Source: JAFDZW01 sp038229915 (lineage in GTDB: Bacteria; Bacteroidota; Ignavibacteria; Palsa-1295). Taken from it: a DNA stretch of 51,287 nucleotides. The translations under genes were made by a program, and so were the position numbers. The DNA lies in assembly GCA_038229915.1 (NCBI GenBank), contig JBBRNY010000006.1:1-51287 (forward strand), in the 5' to 3' direction. This document shows, one piece after another, positions 1 through 8,641 of this stretch. The stretch's first letter is position 1, and each line of letters begins with the position of its first letter. The notes under the pieces are model-generated. The model had not been told where the DNA came from, searched no databases, and worked only from the letters and a program-made list of their open reading frames with translations.

Positions 1-624
1 AATTATATCGTCAATCTTGTTGGCACCGATGAAGAAGCAATGCTGTCGTTGATGATGGCCCATTCGACCGATATACCTCATATTATGATCAGCCCCGAAC
101 AAGCGCGTTTTGTCGGGTTCTTTTTGCGGGCTATCAAAGCAAAACGGGTGCTTGATATTGGTACATTATTTGGGTTTAGCGCGGCAATAATGTCGCAAGC
201 TGTCGGTGTCGATGGCGAAGTAGTGACCCTCGAGTTCGAAGCCGCTCATGCACTTGCGGCGCGAAAGAATTTTAAGATGTTGGGAATGGAAAATATTTCA
301 CTCTTGCAAGGAGCCGCTCTCGATCACATGAAGTCGATGCCCGATGGCTATTTCGATTTTATTATGATCGATGCCGACAAGAAAAATTATCTCGCTTATC
401 TCGAAGAGGCACTGAGACTTGTTCGCAATGGCGGTATCATCGCCGGTGATAATGCGATGGCATTCGGCTTCGTTGCCGATCTGACGATCACGCACATGAA
501 TCCCGATTACGAAAACATTCAGTCGATTCGTGAGTTCAATGCCCGTTTTGTCGCCGAGAAAAAAATGTTTAGCTCGTTCGTCACCATCGGCGACGGAATG
601 CTGCTTGGTGTGGTGAGTAAATAA
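1..624 (+). CDS. Class I SAM-dependent O-methyltransferase (5' end missing)
   Basis: The reading frame is open from base 1, so the gene starts before the window and the first in-frame ATG (position 40) is internal. The visible 207 residues match the catechol/caffeoyl-CoA O-methyltransferase family, whose members have about 210-220 residues, so only a few residues are probably lost. An ISPEQ segment precedes the glycine-rich SAM-binding motif VLDIGTLFGFSA, and IDADKKNY carries the Asp and Lys expected near the divalent metal and acceptor hydroxyl. The family transfers methyl groups from SAM to hydroxyls of small, often aromatic, molecules in the cytoplasm; the substrate here cannot be told. 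The gene stops one base before an orphan T9SS tail read from the opposite strand. Confidence 0.85.
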   Translation, partial: NYIVNLVGTDEEAMLSLMMAHSTDIPHIMISPEQARFVGFFLRAIKAKRVLDIGTLFGFSAAIMSQAVGVDGEVVTLEFEAAHALAARKNFKMLGMENISLLQGAALDHMKSMPDGYFDFIMIDADKKNYLAYLEEALRLVRNGGIIAGDNAMAFGFVADLTITHMNPDYENIQSIREFNARFVAEKKMFSSFVTIGDGMLLGVVSK

Positions 625-696
625 TTACTGGTGTATCAACTTCGCCGTTAATGTCTCGCCGGAGGCGGAAGTGATTACCACGAACCTTACAGACTC
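625..696 (-). pseudogene. Orphan end of a T9SS type A sorting domain
   Basis: Read on the minus strand, the last 24 codons before a TAA at 625-627 give ESVRFVVITSASGETLTAKL followed by IHQ and stop. This aligns with the final beta-strands of T9SS sorting domains in this window, for example GVYMISVTTAEETLTGRFVK in the protein ending at 7623. There is no start codon and no intact upstream domain; residues before ESVRF do not look like a sorting domain. It lies 97 bases downstream of the stop of another T9SS gene read the same way, so it is probably the remnant of a displaced cargo gene. Alternative: chance similarity over a short stretch. Confidence 0.5.
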
Positions 697-792
697 TACA
701 ATATATTTTTTTGATTTGACCGAACACTGTGCTCTGCCCAAATTGCGAAATTTCCTTGGCGCAAAGCACAGTCTCGAATGATCAATATATGT

Positions 793-3660
793 CTAATGTA
801 TGACTTTTACTGTAACTACTGCTTCATTTGACGGCGTCGTTAGTCGAAGGTGGTATATACCCTCAGCAAGACTAGTAACGTTGAAGCTCTTTTGATGTGA
901 CCCCTGAGCCGTAAAGCTGTCAGAGATGAGTGCCACAGATTGACCGAGTGTATTGAACAGCTCAAGTCTTGCGTTTTCTCCAGCCCCAAGACTATAAGTG
1001 CAGGTCATTGTTCCTGAGCCAGGATTTGGTATAATACTATTAATAAATACATCCCCCTTTGCAGGATTTGTTAAGGGTTGGTTAACAGAAGTTGTGATTT
1101 TAGAAGTATTGATCACTTTTGATGTTGTTCCGATCTCATTTCCCTCTTTTCCATAATAACGGATAATAATAGATGTCGAGTCTGAAGAGCCCGTCTTACT
1201 TGGAACAAAAACAATATTCGTATTGACCGTTGGAATTTTCATTTCTGAGGCGTTCGAAACGTTGGTTTTGTACATAGCTGAATTACCCGATACGCTACCA
1301 CTAAGCCCAAATAAATTGCCAGTATTTAACTCGGTAGGATCAGGTGCACTAATGGCAATGATCGATGCGGCTGTATCAGCAATGGACACGGTAAACGATT
1401 CTGTGCTATCGATCGGTGTGATGTCTAAACTAAATATTCTTGGTGCAGAAGAAATATTTTTAGCCACCACTTTCCCGGCTCCATTATTAGTAGGTGCTAT
1501 CCATCTGTAGATGAATTCACAAGTATCGCCATCGCAATATCCGACCTTTACTTGAACGCTACCATTATAATTTAATAGTTTGTCAACACCAAGTTGGAAC
1601 CACACAGAGTTGGATGCTGCAGGTCCGTGTGGCAATGAGTTGCCACTACAATTGAGCCGAATCTTAGAGTAGGGGGCACTCGGGCCACCTGAGTTGGCTG
1701 GTGTCCAAGCGTAGCTTCCTATCCCCCAAAAACCTGCTGGATCAACTGACGTGGCAATAGATGATCCACCAATATGTCCTGTTGTTGGTGGTGGAAAAAA
1801 ATTGAGGTCAATTGAGGAGATACGAGATATTGGGGCTTTGACATTACTAACACTAAAGAAATGCCAATCGGTATTATTCGATCCAAATACATGCGGAATT
1901 ACTTTAAGGGCATCTCCACAATCCTTTGGCATTCTATCACATTGAAAACATATTGTTGTATCACAAGTAAATGATCCTGTACCATACTCAAATGTAAATT
2001 TAAATTTTACACATACTAATCCGGAAGCCGTTGTTGAGTACGCACCGAATTTCACGTCAACGGAGTTATTGCAACTTGGAACATAACTCAGTGTGCCACT
2101 CGATGAAGCAAAAGTAATGTTAGGGGAAACGGATGTAGGGATGCACGACTCAGTTTCAATATATTTAAGTGCTCCGCCGGTGACGGTATAATCAAGTTTA
2201 CTCAGTTTTCCCAGTCCGTTGCTTAAGTTAAAGCTGTATTGACAACATTCCTCGTCACCCCCCTCTTCGGTTAATAGATTTGAGCATTCAGGTTTTTTGC
2301 AATTTAAGAAATCACGAATAGCCGACTGCCCTGACCCCAGGGCGAGACTATAGGAGCTGGTCGCACCGTTGAACCAGCCTACCTTTGAGGATTCAGTGAC
2401 AGTATAAATTACACCTGGGAGTAAATTTGTAAAACTGTACCACCCGTTAGCATCAGTTGTATTGGTTTGCGAAGGGGTACCAGGTCTGCTCAAGGTGATT
2501 GTCCAATTTGCTACCCCCGGTTCACCATTCTCACGGATGCCATTACAATTTAAATCCCAATATTTATGGCCGCTAATGGTTCCATAGTCTGAGCCACCTG
2601 ATCCTGAGCAACAGTTGTCACTTGTTAATCCTAGATCTCCAATATTATTTGAAGTGATACCACCAACGATCCTAAATGTGTTTGGGTCAACTTTCCATCG
2701 GTATAACCTCACTTCCAAAGTATTAATACCAGAAATTATGGAAACATTTTTTGAGATACTAAATGGACCATCAAAAGAAAATGTCCCGTTGGAGTTGTCG
2801 CTACCTCCGAGGTACTGATTATTAAAATAGATGGAACATGAATCATAGGGATGAACAACAATATTTATTTTCCCAGGAAGTGCGGCATTCGCGCAAAATG
2901 TTCTTTTGTATGTATAATACCCTCTTGGCTCATGCCATGGATTTGGAAGGGGTGATGCGTGACTCCCACTGTTCGGGAGGCAAGTAATGCCTTGCGGAAG
3001 ACCACCTGCCCAATAACCAGTAGTAGAGCCAGGTATCCACTGTGTAACAAAAACAGACGCTGGCAGGCTCGTGACTTGTCAGCCTAGTGGTACAGAAGTG
3101 AGGCTCCAGTATGGGTCGATAGTACCTGGAGCGTAATTAGCGCCAGTCACTTGATTCTTTCCCGTTGAAAGCGAAAGAAAAGTCTGACTACATGGACCTG
3201 GCAAATAAAATTTTATAGATATTGCTATCTTGATACGCTGTTGAAAAACAATTTGAAAATTCTTGTTCAATAATTCGACGTCCAGATCAAGATCTCTGGT
3301 TGAACTATCAGTTAAGAAACGAAAGATAGTCTTACCCGGGGCAGGTTCAAATGCCGAGAGTGAATCGGGTTGCCCTGCATAAATTTCCAATGATCGGTCA
3401 CTAAGGGGTAAGATCGATATTGTGTCAGTAGCCGGCATAAAAGCAACAAACTTTCCTGATTGAAGCGTAACCCTTATTGCTACAATATCGGAACGATCGT
3501 TAGGTTGTAAAGCTAATGAAATCGGTAAATTTTTATTTGAGGTATCGATAGAAAGGGTCACATTAACACCACTTCCTTGGCCAAAACAATGTTTTGGGAG
3601 TAGGATAAATAGTGACAAAAATAAAGCCCCGAAACAATGTCTAAATTGAAAGTTTTTCAT
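793..3660 (-). pseudogene. T9SS cargo protein with SdrD B-like domain, interrupted by an in-frame TGA
   Basis: One frame runs from ATG 3660 (signal peptide MKNFQFRHCFGALFLSLFIL...) to TAG 793, 956 codons, broken only by a TGA at 3079-3081 (codon 194). Protein-like sequence continues across the stop: DPYWSLTSVPLG, TGA, QVTSLPASVFVTQW, inside what looks like a jelly-roll binding domain. After it come an SdrD B-like repeat (GHKYWDLNCNGIRENGEPG), several Cys-rich beta regions, and a C-terminal type A T9SS sorting domain (IPNPGSG ... LAEGIYHLRL). An intact product would be exported by Sec and anchored or released by T9SS. As read, only a 193-residue N-terminal piece is made; a restart at ATG 2718 would lack a signal peptide. 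A sequencing error or stop readthrough are alternatives. An upstream start at 3693 is possible, but the signal peptide favours 3660. Confidence 0.75.
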
Positions 3661-3729
3661 AGTTTTTTGGGAAATAAATGCAGGATAGTCCAATGACCAT
3701 AGCCTCGAATAAGTGGAATTTACGGAGAT

Positions 3730-3804
3730 TTAGGTAGATGATTTTGAAAAGCTTTGGGTTGATAGTACCGAAAACAAAAATGCGAGGATGATCAGTTGTT
3801 TCAT
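3730..3804 (-). pseudogene. Orphan signal peptide ORF (24 residues)
   Basis: From ATG 3804 to TAA 3730 the minus strand encodes MKQLIILAFLFSVLSTQSFS followed by KSST. This is a textbook Sec signal peptide: a Lys after Met, a hydrophobic core, and a small polar region ending near SFS. Nothing follows it in frame. It sits 69 bases upstream of the start of the interrupted T9SS gene on the same strand. I read it as the N-terminal remnant of a displaced secreted protein; a short leader peptide is the alternative. Confidence 0.4.
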
Positions 3805-3891
3805 AGGGATGCCGGATGATAAAAACAGTATGGGAATATAACCCGATGCTGGTGGGAAAGTTTCTCTCGGTTGAAGTCACTCTTAATAATC

Positions 3892-3913
3892 ACCGTGGGC
3901 TTTCGCCCACGGT
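3892..3913 (-). terminator. Perfect 9-bp hairpin downstream of the 3936-5876 gene
   Basis: ACCGTGGGC and GCCCACGGT pair perfectly around a four-base loop that reads GAAA on the minus strand. It begins 22 bases past the stop of the minus-strand gene. There is no clear U-tract, so termination is uncertain. It resembles the 8537-8558 hairpin in its GTGGGC/GCCCAC arms and may be a dispersed repeat. Confidence 0.45.
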
Positions 3914-3935
3914 TACAGAACAACTATTCTAAAAA

Positions 3936-5876
3936 CTATTTCGGGTCTTCCTGCGGAAGCTCATCACCTGGGGCTTTGGCTGGCGGAGTTTGTGATTCGC
4001 CCTCGCCATACTCGGTGGTGATGGTAATAGTAAATGCTTTTTCGAAAGTATCGGAGCCTGCATCCATTTTGTGAGCACCAGCGTGCCCCTTCAGTAAAAT
4101 GCAATGCGAAATGTGCAATACATTCCAGATTGTGCGCTGCCAGGTCACGTAAGCTTTGGCGTATGTGCCCGTTCCTGACGAAAGCGAAACAACTTCGGTT
4201 TTGATCTTCTTCCACGAGCCTGCCACAGTGCGAAGTAATTTCTTTTCTGTCTGCGGACATTTCAGTGGCGGAGCGATCTTTAGATCTTTTGCCTCGGCTT
4301 TGTCGGCTTCTTCTCGTGTCGGTATTTTTTCGAGGCTGTCGCGCTTAATTATTTTCCCTCTTGGTGGCATTGGTTCTGTTGGGGTGGTGCCGCTGTTATC
4401 ATCTTGCGGGTCACAGCCGATCGAACCGATGAGCACGAAGACTTCGTCCATCGTTCCGTGATGTGGTCCGCCGTGTCCTTTCCAGAGTGAACACGTAAAG
4501 ACACCCCAGACTTCATATTTGCTTTTCATCCCATTGACGCACGGCGTATAAAACTTACGTTTGAACGCGCGGTATTTATACGGGCAGGGTTCTTTGACTT
4601 TTGGTGAATCAACTCCGTCGAATACATCAAAGAATCCGTCACTTCTCATTTGTACTTTTTTTGTAGTATCTGTAATGCGAAGCAGATCGAAATCGGGGTC
4701 GCCAACAATATCAAACATTCTGACATCCGACCAACCATTGTTTGCTCCTATAGGGTTATCGCTGAGATCAGTTGCCTGCACTGCCCAAGCAAAACGAACA
4801 TTCGGATGTTGTTTGGCAAATGATCGTACGCCAATAAATTGGTTTTCATCATAGTACAGTGAAGCTGTCAATCCTCTCTTTTCAAGCACCGGCGTAGCGG
4901 TGTTCATTACTGCTTGTGCATTTTGATTTGGATATACAGGCACAATACGAAGTGTATATTTCACAGAGCTGTTTGGTAATGGCGTTGGTGGAAGCCAGTT
5001 AAAACTTGGTGTTGTAGCAATGTCATCGACAGACGCGCTATGAACGTTCGAAGATCGGCTCACCATCACTTCTTTCATCTCATAACGATAATAGAAGATA
5101 CCCTCTTCTTCCATCAGTCGAGATGTAAAATTCGTTGAGCTTGGTTGATTGATAGCAGAATTAACCGCTCCCGAATTCATACGTGTCAGTTCGGGACGCG
5201 CACAAATAAAATGATTGTTGTTCGAAATAATTTCAAATGTACTCAAGCTCGTTAGTGTATTCTTATCGAGAGCCAGCAGCTGTGAAAGCGTGAATGGCTG
5301 TGCAGAACTGGGTTTGAGTTTTGTGGGTATAGACTGCGATGATAGCATTGCACCATCGCTCGGGCTCAGGAGCACTGGCGGTTGTAGGTCGCGAATAGAA
5401 AACGTATTACACGATGTTGCGCCCAACATTTTTGATGTTTCTGCATCGACAAACCATACGCACAGTTGATAACTGCCTTCTTGCAATCTTCCGGTGCGTT
5501 CGGATGTCTGCCTCGAGCCCGAAGCAATATCTACGGCCTGATAGGGTATGAGTTGTGCGGCGTTAAACGTATTTATTCCTTGATGCAATACGATCGTCGG
5601 CATCTTTTGGAAATTGGTGCTGGCAACAATTTGTCCGTTGAGCGTAAGTTGTGCCAACAATTTTACCGGCACGTTCAACGGCTGATCGAGCTTTGCCGAC
5701 ACGAGAATGGTTTGCGGCGATGACTGCCAGTCTGATAGATATGGCGATGGGTTCGGCGACAGTATCACGGTCGTGATAATGTTTGCGTTCATACCCGTCT
5801 GTGCTTGTGCATCTACGCTGAAAAAAAAGCTCAAGCACAGAACGAGCAGAAACATATATATAGTAGTGTGTTTCAT
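3936..5876 (-). CDS. Secreted protein of unknown function with two C-L-x-KGH-x-G-x-H motifs
   Basis: This 646-residue protein begins with a signal peptide (MKHTTIYMFLLVLCLSFFFS, cleavage near AQA), so it is exported to the periplasm or surface. Residues about 30-170 look like a beta-sandwich region. A segment beginning LLSPSDGAML near residue 170 and a later stretch (PSFNWLPPTP...VKYTLRIVPV) resemble fibronectin type III-like modules. I recognise no family for the C-terminal third. It carries CSLWKGHGGPHH (about 461-472) and CILLKGHAGAHK (about 590-601), an apparent duplication whose Cys and His residues could bind metal. The tail is Pro/Glu rich and there is no T9SS domain. A perfect hairpin follows the gene. 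Confidence 0.8.
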   Translation of the reverse strand: MKHTTIYMFLLVLCLSFFFSVDAQAQTGMNANIITTVILSPNPSPYLSDWQSSPQTILVSAKLDQPLNVPVKLLAQLTLNGQIVASTNFQKMPTIVLHQGINTFNAAQLIPYQAVDIASGSRQTSERTGRLQEGSYQLCVWFVDAETSKMLGATSCNTFSIRDLQPPVLLSPSDGAMLSSQSIPTKLKPSSAQPFTLSQLLALDKNTLTSLSTFEIISNNNHFICARPELTRMNSGAVNSAINQPSSTNFTSRLMEEEGIFYYRYEMKEVMVSRSSNVHSASVDDIATTPSFNWLPPTPLPNSSVKYTLRIVPVYPNQNAQAVMNTATPVLEKRGLTASLYYDENQFIGVRSFAKQHPNVRFAWAVQATDLSDNPIGANNGWSDVRMFDIVGDPDFDLLRITDTTKKVQMRSDGFFDVFDGVDSPKVKEPCPYKYRAFKRKFYTPCVNGMKSKYEVWGVFTCSLWKGHGGPHHGTMDEVFVLIGSIGCDPQDDNSGTTPTEPMPPRGKIIKRDSLEKIPTREEADKAEAKDLKIAPPLKCPQTEKKLLRTVAGSWKKIKTEVVSLSSGTGTYAKAYVTWQRTIWNVLHISHCILLKGHAGAHKMDAGSDTFEKAFTITITTEYGEGESQTPPAKAPGDELPQEDPK

Positions 5877-6099
5877 GTGATTTCCTAAATACTGAGTGTT
5901 ACAAGATCGTCTGAGTGTTCTGATAGGATAACGTTTGGATTGATATGCTTTGTGACGAAACTCCGGTGAAAAGAAATTCAGAACATCCCTGTTATTTTTA
6001 AAACCGGTAAGTTCTTTATTATTGCTAAATGGGTCTCCTGTGTAACATTTTTAGGTTTTTCGTGTCCTTAGAGTATTACTACTATATAGATTCATCTCG

Positions 6100-7623
6100 A
6101 TGAAAATGATCTTTTATGCAGTTGTTTTACTGCTTCTTGCTATTGAACCGTCGTTTGCGCAACAATTTAGATGGGCCCGGTCACTTGCCGAGCCGAACAA
6201 AAGCTCGGTAACTGCGACATCGGTTGATACGGTTGGGAACATCTATACCTTGGGCTATAGCCAAAGAGACAACGAAAGATTGTTTGGATTGCACGCCTCC
6301 GGGAATATCTTTTTGATCAAGCACAATACAAATGGCGAGCTACTTTGGCAGAAGCACTTTACCGGTGTTGCTTGTGGCTATGATATGACGGTCGATCGTA
6401 CGAACAATATAATTATTGTAGGCACATTTCGTGATAGCCTCGTTATTGGAAATTCTACACTCCGAGCAAAAGATTTTTATGCTTCGTTCATCGCGATGTT
6501 CAATTCTGATGGCGATCTTCTCTGGCTCACGAAAGATACATCACAAGCAAACTCCGCAAATTTCAGTGTCACGACCGATAAACAAAATGCTGTTTATCTA
6601 ACCGGTATTGATTACGATATTGAAGGGTATTTTGCAAAATATGATGCAACGGGGAAAAAACTTTGGAAAAAATATGTAAAGAATGTTCGCACCTTTGATG
6701 ATATCGTCGTTGATGAGAACGGAAATATTTATGTAGCAGGTACTTGCACACCCGAGGCGATGTTTGATCAGATCGCCATACCGGATTCTGTAAAAACGGC
6801 GGGTTATGTCATCTTCATTGCGCAATACGATTCCGATCTAAAAGCTAAGTGGATTCATACCGACCGGTACATAACATTTACCATTGCCAATCAACTTGCA
6901 TTGACGTCTTGGGGGAATGTTGCTCGTTTTCGTGAGACAGCAAGCATAAACAATACACGTAGTCTTGAATTGTTTTCACCCACCGGAGATCAAGGTGTTG
7001 CCCCGAGGTTCACACAGGAATTTGCCGACCACGATCAATTCATTATGAATACACTCACAGCGACAGCACCTCACGGTGTTTATATAAGTATGGTTGATCG
7101 CGATACGCTCTCCATCATTGAACTTCAACTGCGCATAACTCCCGACACTATTCAATATGGCACTCGTAAACTGGCATCGATATATGGAAAAGATCTGGTG
7201 GCTCAAGGAATTAGTTGTGATGCTACCAGTGTGTTTCTCGGAGGATCGTTTACCGACCCTCAGTTAGTATTTGGCGATCTTTCGATCACAAACTCCAATA
7301 ATGTTTCGGCTTTTGAAAACGACCTGTTCTTGACAAAGTTTAATACCGATGGCTCAGTTGCTGCTGTTAAAGAAAAATATAAAAATAGTGCGGCGCTTTC
7401 TTTGTACCCAAATCCGTGTAAAGATGTATTAAGTATTAGCTCATCGAATAGTACACTACAAAATTCTGAAGTAGTGATACGTGACATTCTTGGTAATGTG
7501 GTGAAACGTGTTGTCAATACTGAAAGTAGCTCATTAAGTGTGACTGATATTCCAGCCGGAGTATATATGATCTCGGTCACCACTGCCGAAGAAACGCTCA
7601 CGGGGCGGTTTGTGAAGGAGTAG
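6100..7623 (+). CDS. Secreted beta-propeller (SBBP-like) protein with T9SS sorting domain
   Basis: This 507-residue protein has a signal peptide (MKMIFYAVVLLLLAIEPSFA, then Q). Recurrent blades such as TDKQNAVYLTGIDYD, VDENGNIYVAGTCT and TVDRTNNIIIVGTFRD match SBBP/beta-propeller repeats of Bacteroidota surface proteins. The last 80 residues form a type A T9SS sorting domain: LSLYPNPCKDVLSIS, VVIRDILGNVVKRV, and IPAGVYMISV before FVKE. It is probably exported by Sec and carried across the outer membrane by T9SS. The ligand is unknown. It stands alone, with 223 bp upstream in which I see no clear promoter or remnant. Confidence 0.88.
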   Translation: MKMIFYAVVLLLLAIEPSFAQQFRWARSLAEPNKSSVTATSVDTVGNIYTLGYSQRDNERLFGLHASGNIFLIKHNTNGELLWQKHFTGVACGYDMTVDRTNNIIIVGTFRDSLVIGNSTLRAKDFYASFIAMFNSDGDLLWLTKDTSQANSANFSVTTDKQNAVYLTGIDYDIEGYFAKYDATGKKLWKKYVKNVRTFDDIVVDENGNIYVAGTCTPEAMFDQIAIPDSVKTAGYVIFIAQYDSDLKAKWIHTDRYITFTIANQLALTSWGNVARFRETASINNTRSLELFSPTGDQGVAPRFTQEFADHDQFIMNTLTATAPHGVYISMVDRDTLSIIELQLRITPDTIQYGTRKLASIYGKDLVAQGISCDATSVFLGGSFTDPQLVFGDLSITNSNNVSAFENDLFLTKFNTDGSVAAVKEKYKNSAALSLYPNPCKDVLSISSSNSTLQNSEVVIRDILGNVVKRVVNTESSSLSVTDIPAGVYMISVTTAEETLTGRFVKE

Positions 7624-7851
7624 AGAATAGGGGATTTCCGGCAATTTGACTGAACCAATCCTCCCTAAGTATGTTTAAGTGCTTGTATTCATGCTTCGAT
7701 TTTGTGTTTCCGAGGTTTAGGTTTCGCATCCAGGGTTCCGGTTTTTTGTTTGAGGTTCAAACCTCGAGCGTTCCGACTTCACTGCTGCCGACACGACATC
7801 TTCTCAAGCACATACGCAAAGCGTACTGTATAACAAAAATAACTATTTACA

Positions 7852-8208
7852 ATGATTAAGATCTATGTCGGTGGACTTCCGTACCAAACGGACGAAGACC
7901 AGCTTACCCAAATGTTTTCAAGCTACGGCACCGTAGCAAGTGCTCGCGTTATCAATGACCGTGAGACAGGCCGTAGCAAAGGCTTCGGATTTGTCGAAAT
8001 GGCAGATGACGCAGCAGGCAAAAAAGCTATCGCTGAGCTCAACGAGGCAGAACTTGGTGGCCGTACTCTTACGGTTAACGAAGCTCGTCCGATGGAAGAG
8101 CGTTCAGGCGGCGGCGGTAATCGTGGCGGCGGTGGCTATGGCGGCGGCGGTGGAAACCGTGGCGGCGGTGGTTACGGCGGTGGCGGTGGCGGTGGAAAAC
8201 GCTGGTAA
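7852..8208 (+). CDS. Glycine-rich RNA-binding protein with one RRM
   Basis: This 118-residue protein has one RNA-recognition motif with RNP2 (IYVGGL, residues 4-9) and RNP1 (KGFGFVEM, 43-50), then a glycine-rich tail with repeated GGGGYGGGGGNRG blocks ending in KRW. Such small RRM proteins occur in cyanobacteria and FCB bacteria and bind single-stranded RNA; several are cold-induced RNA chaperones (family knowledge). ATG 7852 is the only start that gives the complete first beta strand. The 228-bp upstream gap is long enough for a structured leader and contains a small inverted repeat (GAGGTT/AACCTC, 7752-7765). A strong terminator follows, so the gene is probably monocistronic. Confidence 0.93.
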   Translation: MIKIYVGGLPYQTDEDQLTQMFSSYGTVASARVINDRETGRSKGFGFVEMADDAAGKKAIAELNEAELGGRTLTVNEARPMEERSGGGGNRGGGGYGGGGGNRGGGGYGGGGGGGKRW

Positions 8209-8246
8209 ACTAGCGTTACCCCAACCCCGAAGTTAAATCTTCACCT

Positions 8247-8281
8247 AGCGAGGCAGTAGCAATACTGTCTCGCTTTTTTTT
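8247..8281 (+). terminator. Intrinsic terminator after the RRM gene
   Basis: A 12-bp stem (AGCGAGGCAGTA with TACTGTCTCGCT, one G-T pair) with a GCAA loop is followed by eight T residues. It begins 38 bases after the stop codon. Confidence 0.92.
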
Positions 8282-8316
8282 ATGACTATACTCTTCCGAA
8301 AATGATTTGCAAAATT

Positions 8317-8512
8317 TTCGTTTGCTCCCTCAGAATGACAGGCTTTACGTTTTTTTTATGAGATGGAGAAAAAACTTCAAGTTTGTCATCCTGCGCCCGG
8401 CGAAGGATCTCGCTGTTGAGATTATACGAAACCTGAAGTTTGTGTCAATCTTCAATTTCAGATTCTTCGCTCGTCGCTCAGAATGACACGCTTGAATACT
8501 CGGCATCGGAGT
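8317..8512. repeat. Dispersed repeat, copy 1 (with internal inverted repeat)
   Basis: About 196 bp that recurs almost unchanged at 8642-8836. Inside it, an arm TGTCATCCTGcGCCCGGCGA... (8384-8410) is the imperfect inverse of AGATTCTTCGCTCGTCGCTC... ending in AGAATGACA (8460-8488), so the DNA or RNA could fold into a long hairpin. No protein is encoded. The arms match the 'TCATCCTGAGC..GGCGAAGGATCT' type of intergenic repeat seen in many bacterial genomes. Confidence 0.8.
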
Positions 8513-8536
8513 CGCTTCAGCGACGGCAACTACATA

Positions 8537-8558
8537 GCCCACCATTTCAATGGTGGGC
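8537..8558. repeat. Short near-perfect palindrome between the two long repeat copies
   Basis: GCCCACCATT and AATGGTGGGC pair perfectly around two central bases. It lies between the long repeat copies, far from any stop codon, so it is more likely a repeat than a terminator. Its arms resemble the hairpin at 3892-3913. Confidence 0.5.
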
Positions 8559-8641
8559 GGGCTTTCTTGTCCTGTCTGATCTTGATGTCTTGTACTGGAG
8601 GAGATTCTTCGGTCGCTGAAACTTCACGGTTGGGATAGATA

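Noticed and set aside
3079..3081. Selenocysteine or reassigned TGA codon
   Set aside because: TGA ends several normal genes here (36087-36089, 48897-48899, 11544-11546), no clear bacterial SECIS hairpin with an apical loop follows, and the protein is not a redox enzyme.
8101..8205. GGC/GGT-rich repeats as a CRISPR or minisatellite
   Set aside because: They encode the glycine-rich tail of the RRM protein and have no spacer pattern.
7940..8236. Alternative frame in the RRM gene rich in Ala/Val
   Set aside because: It is the +1 reading of the glycine codon repeats; the RRM frame has both RNP motifs.
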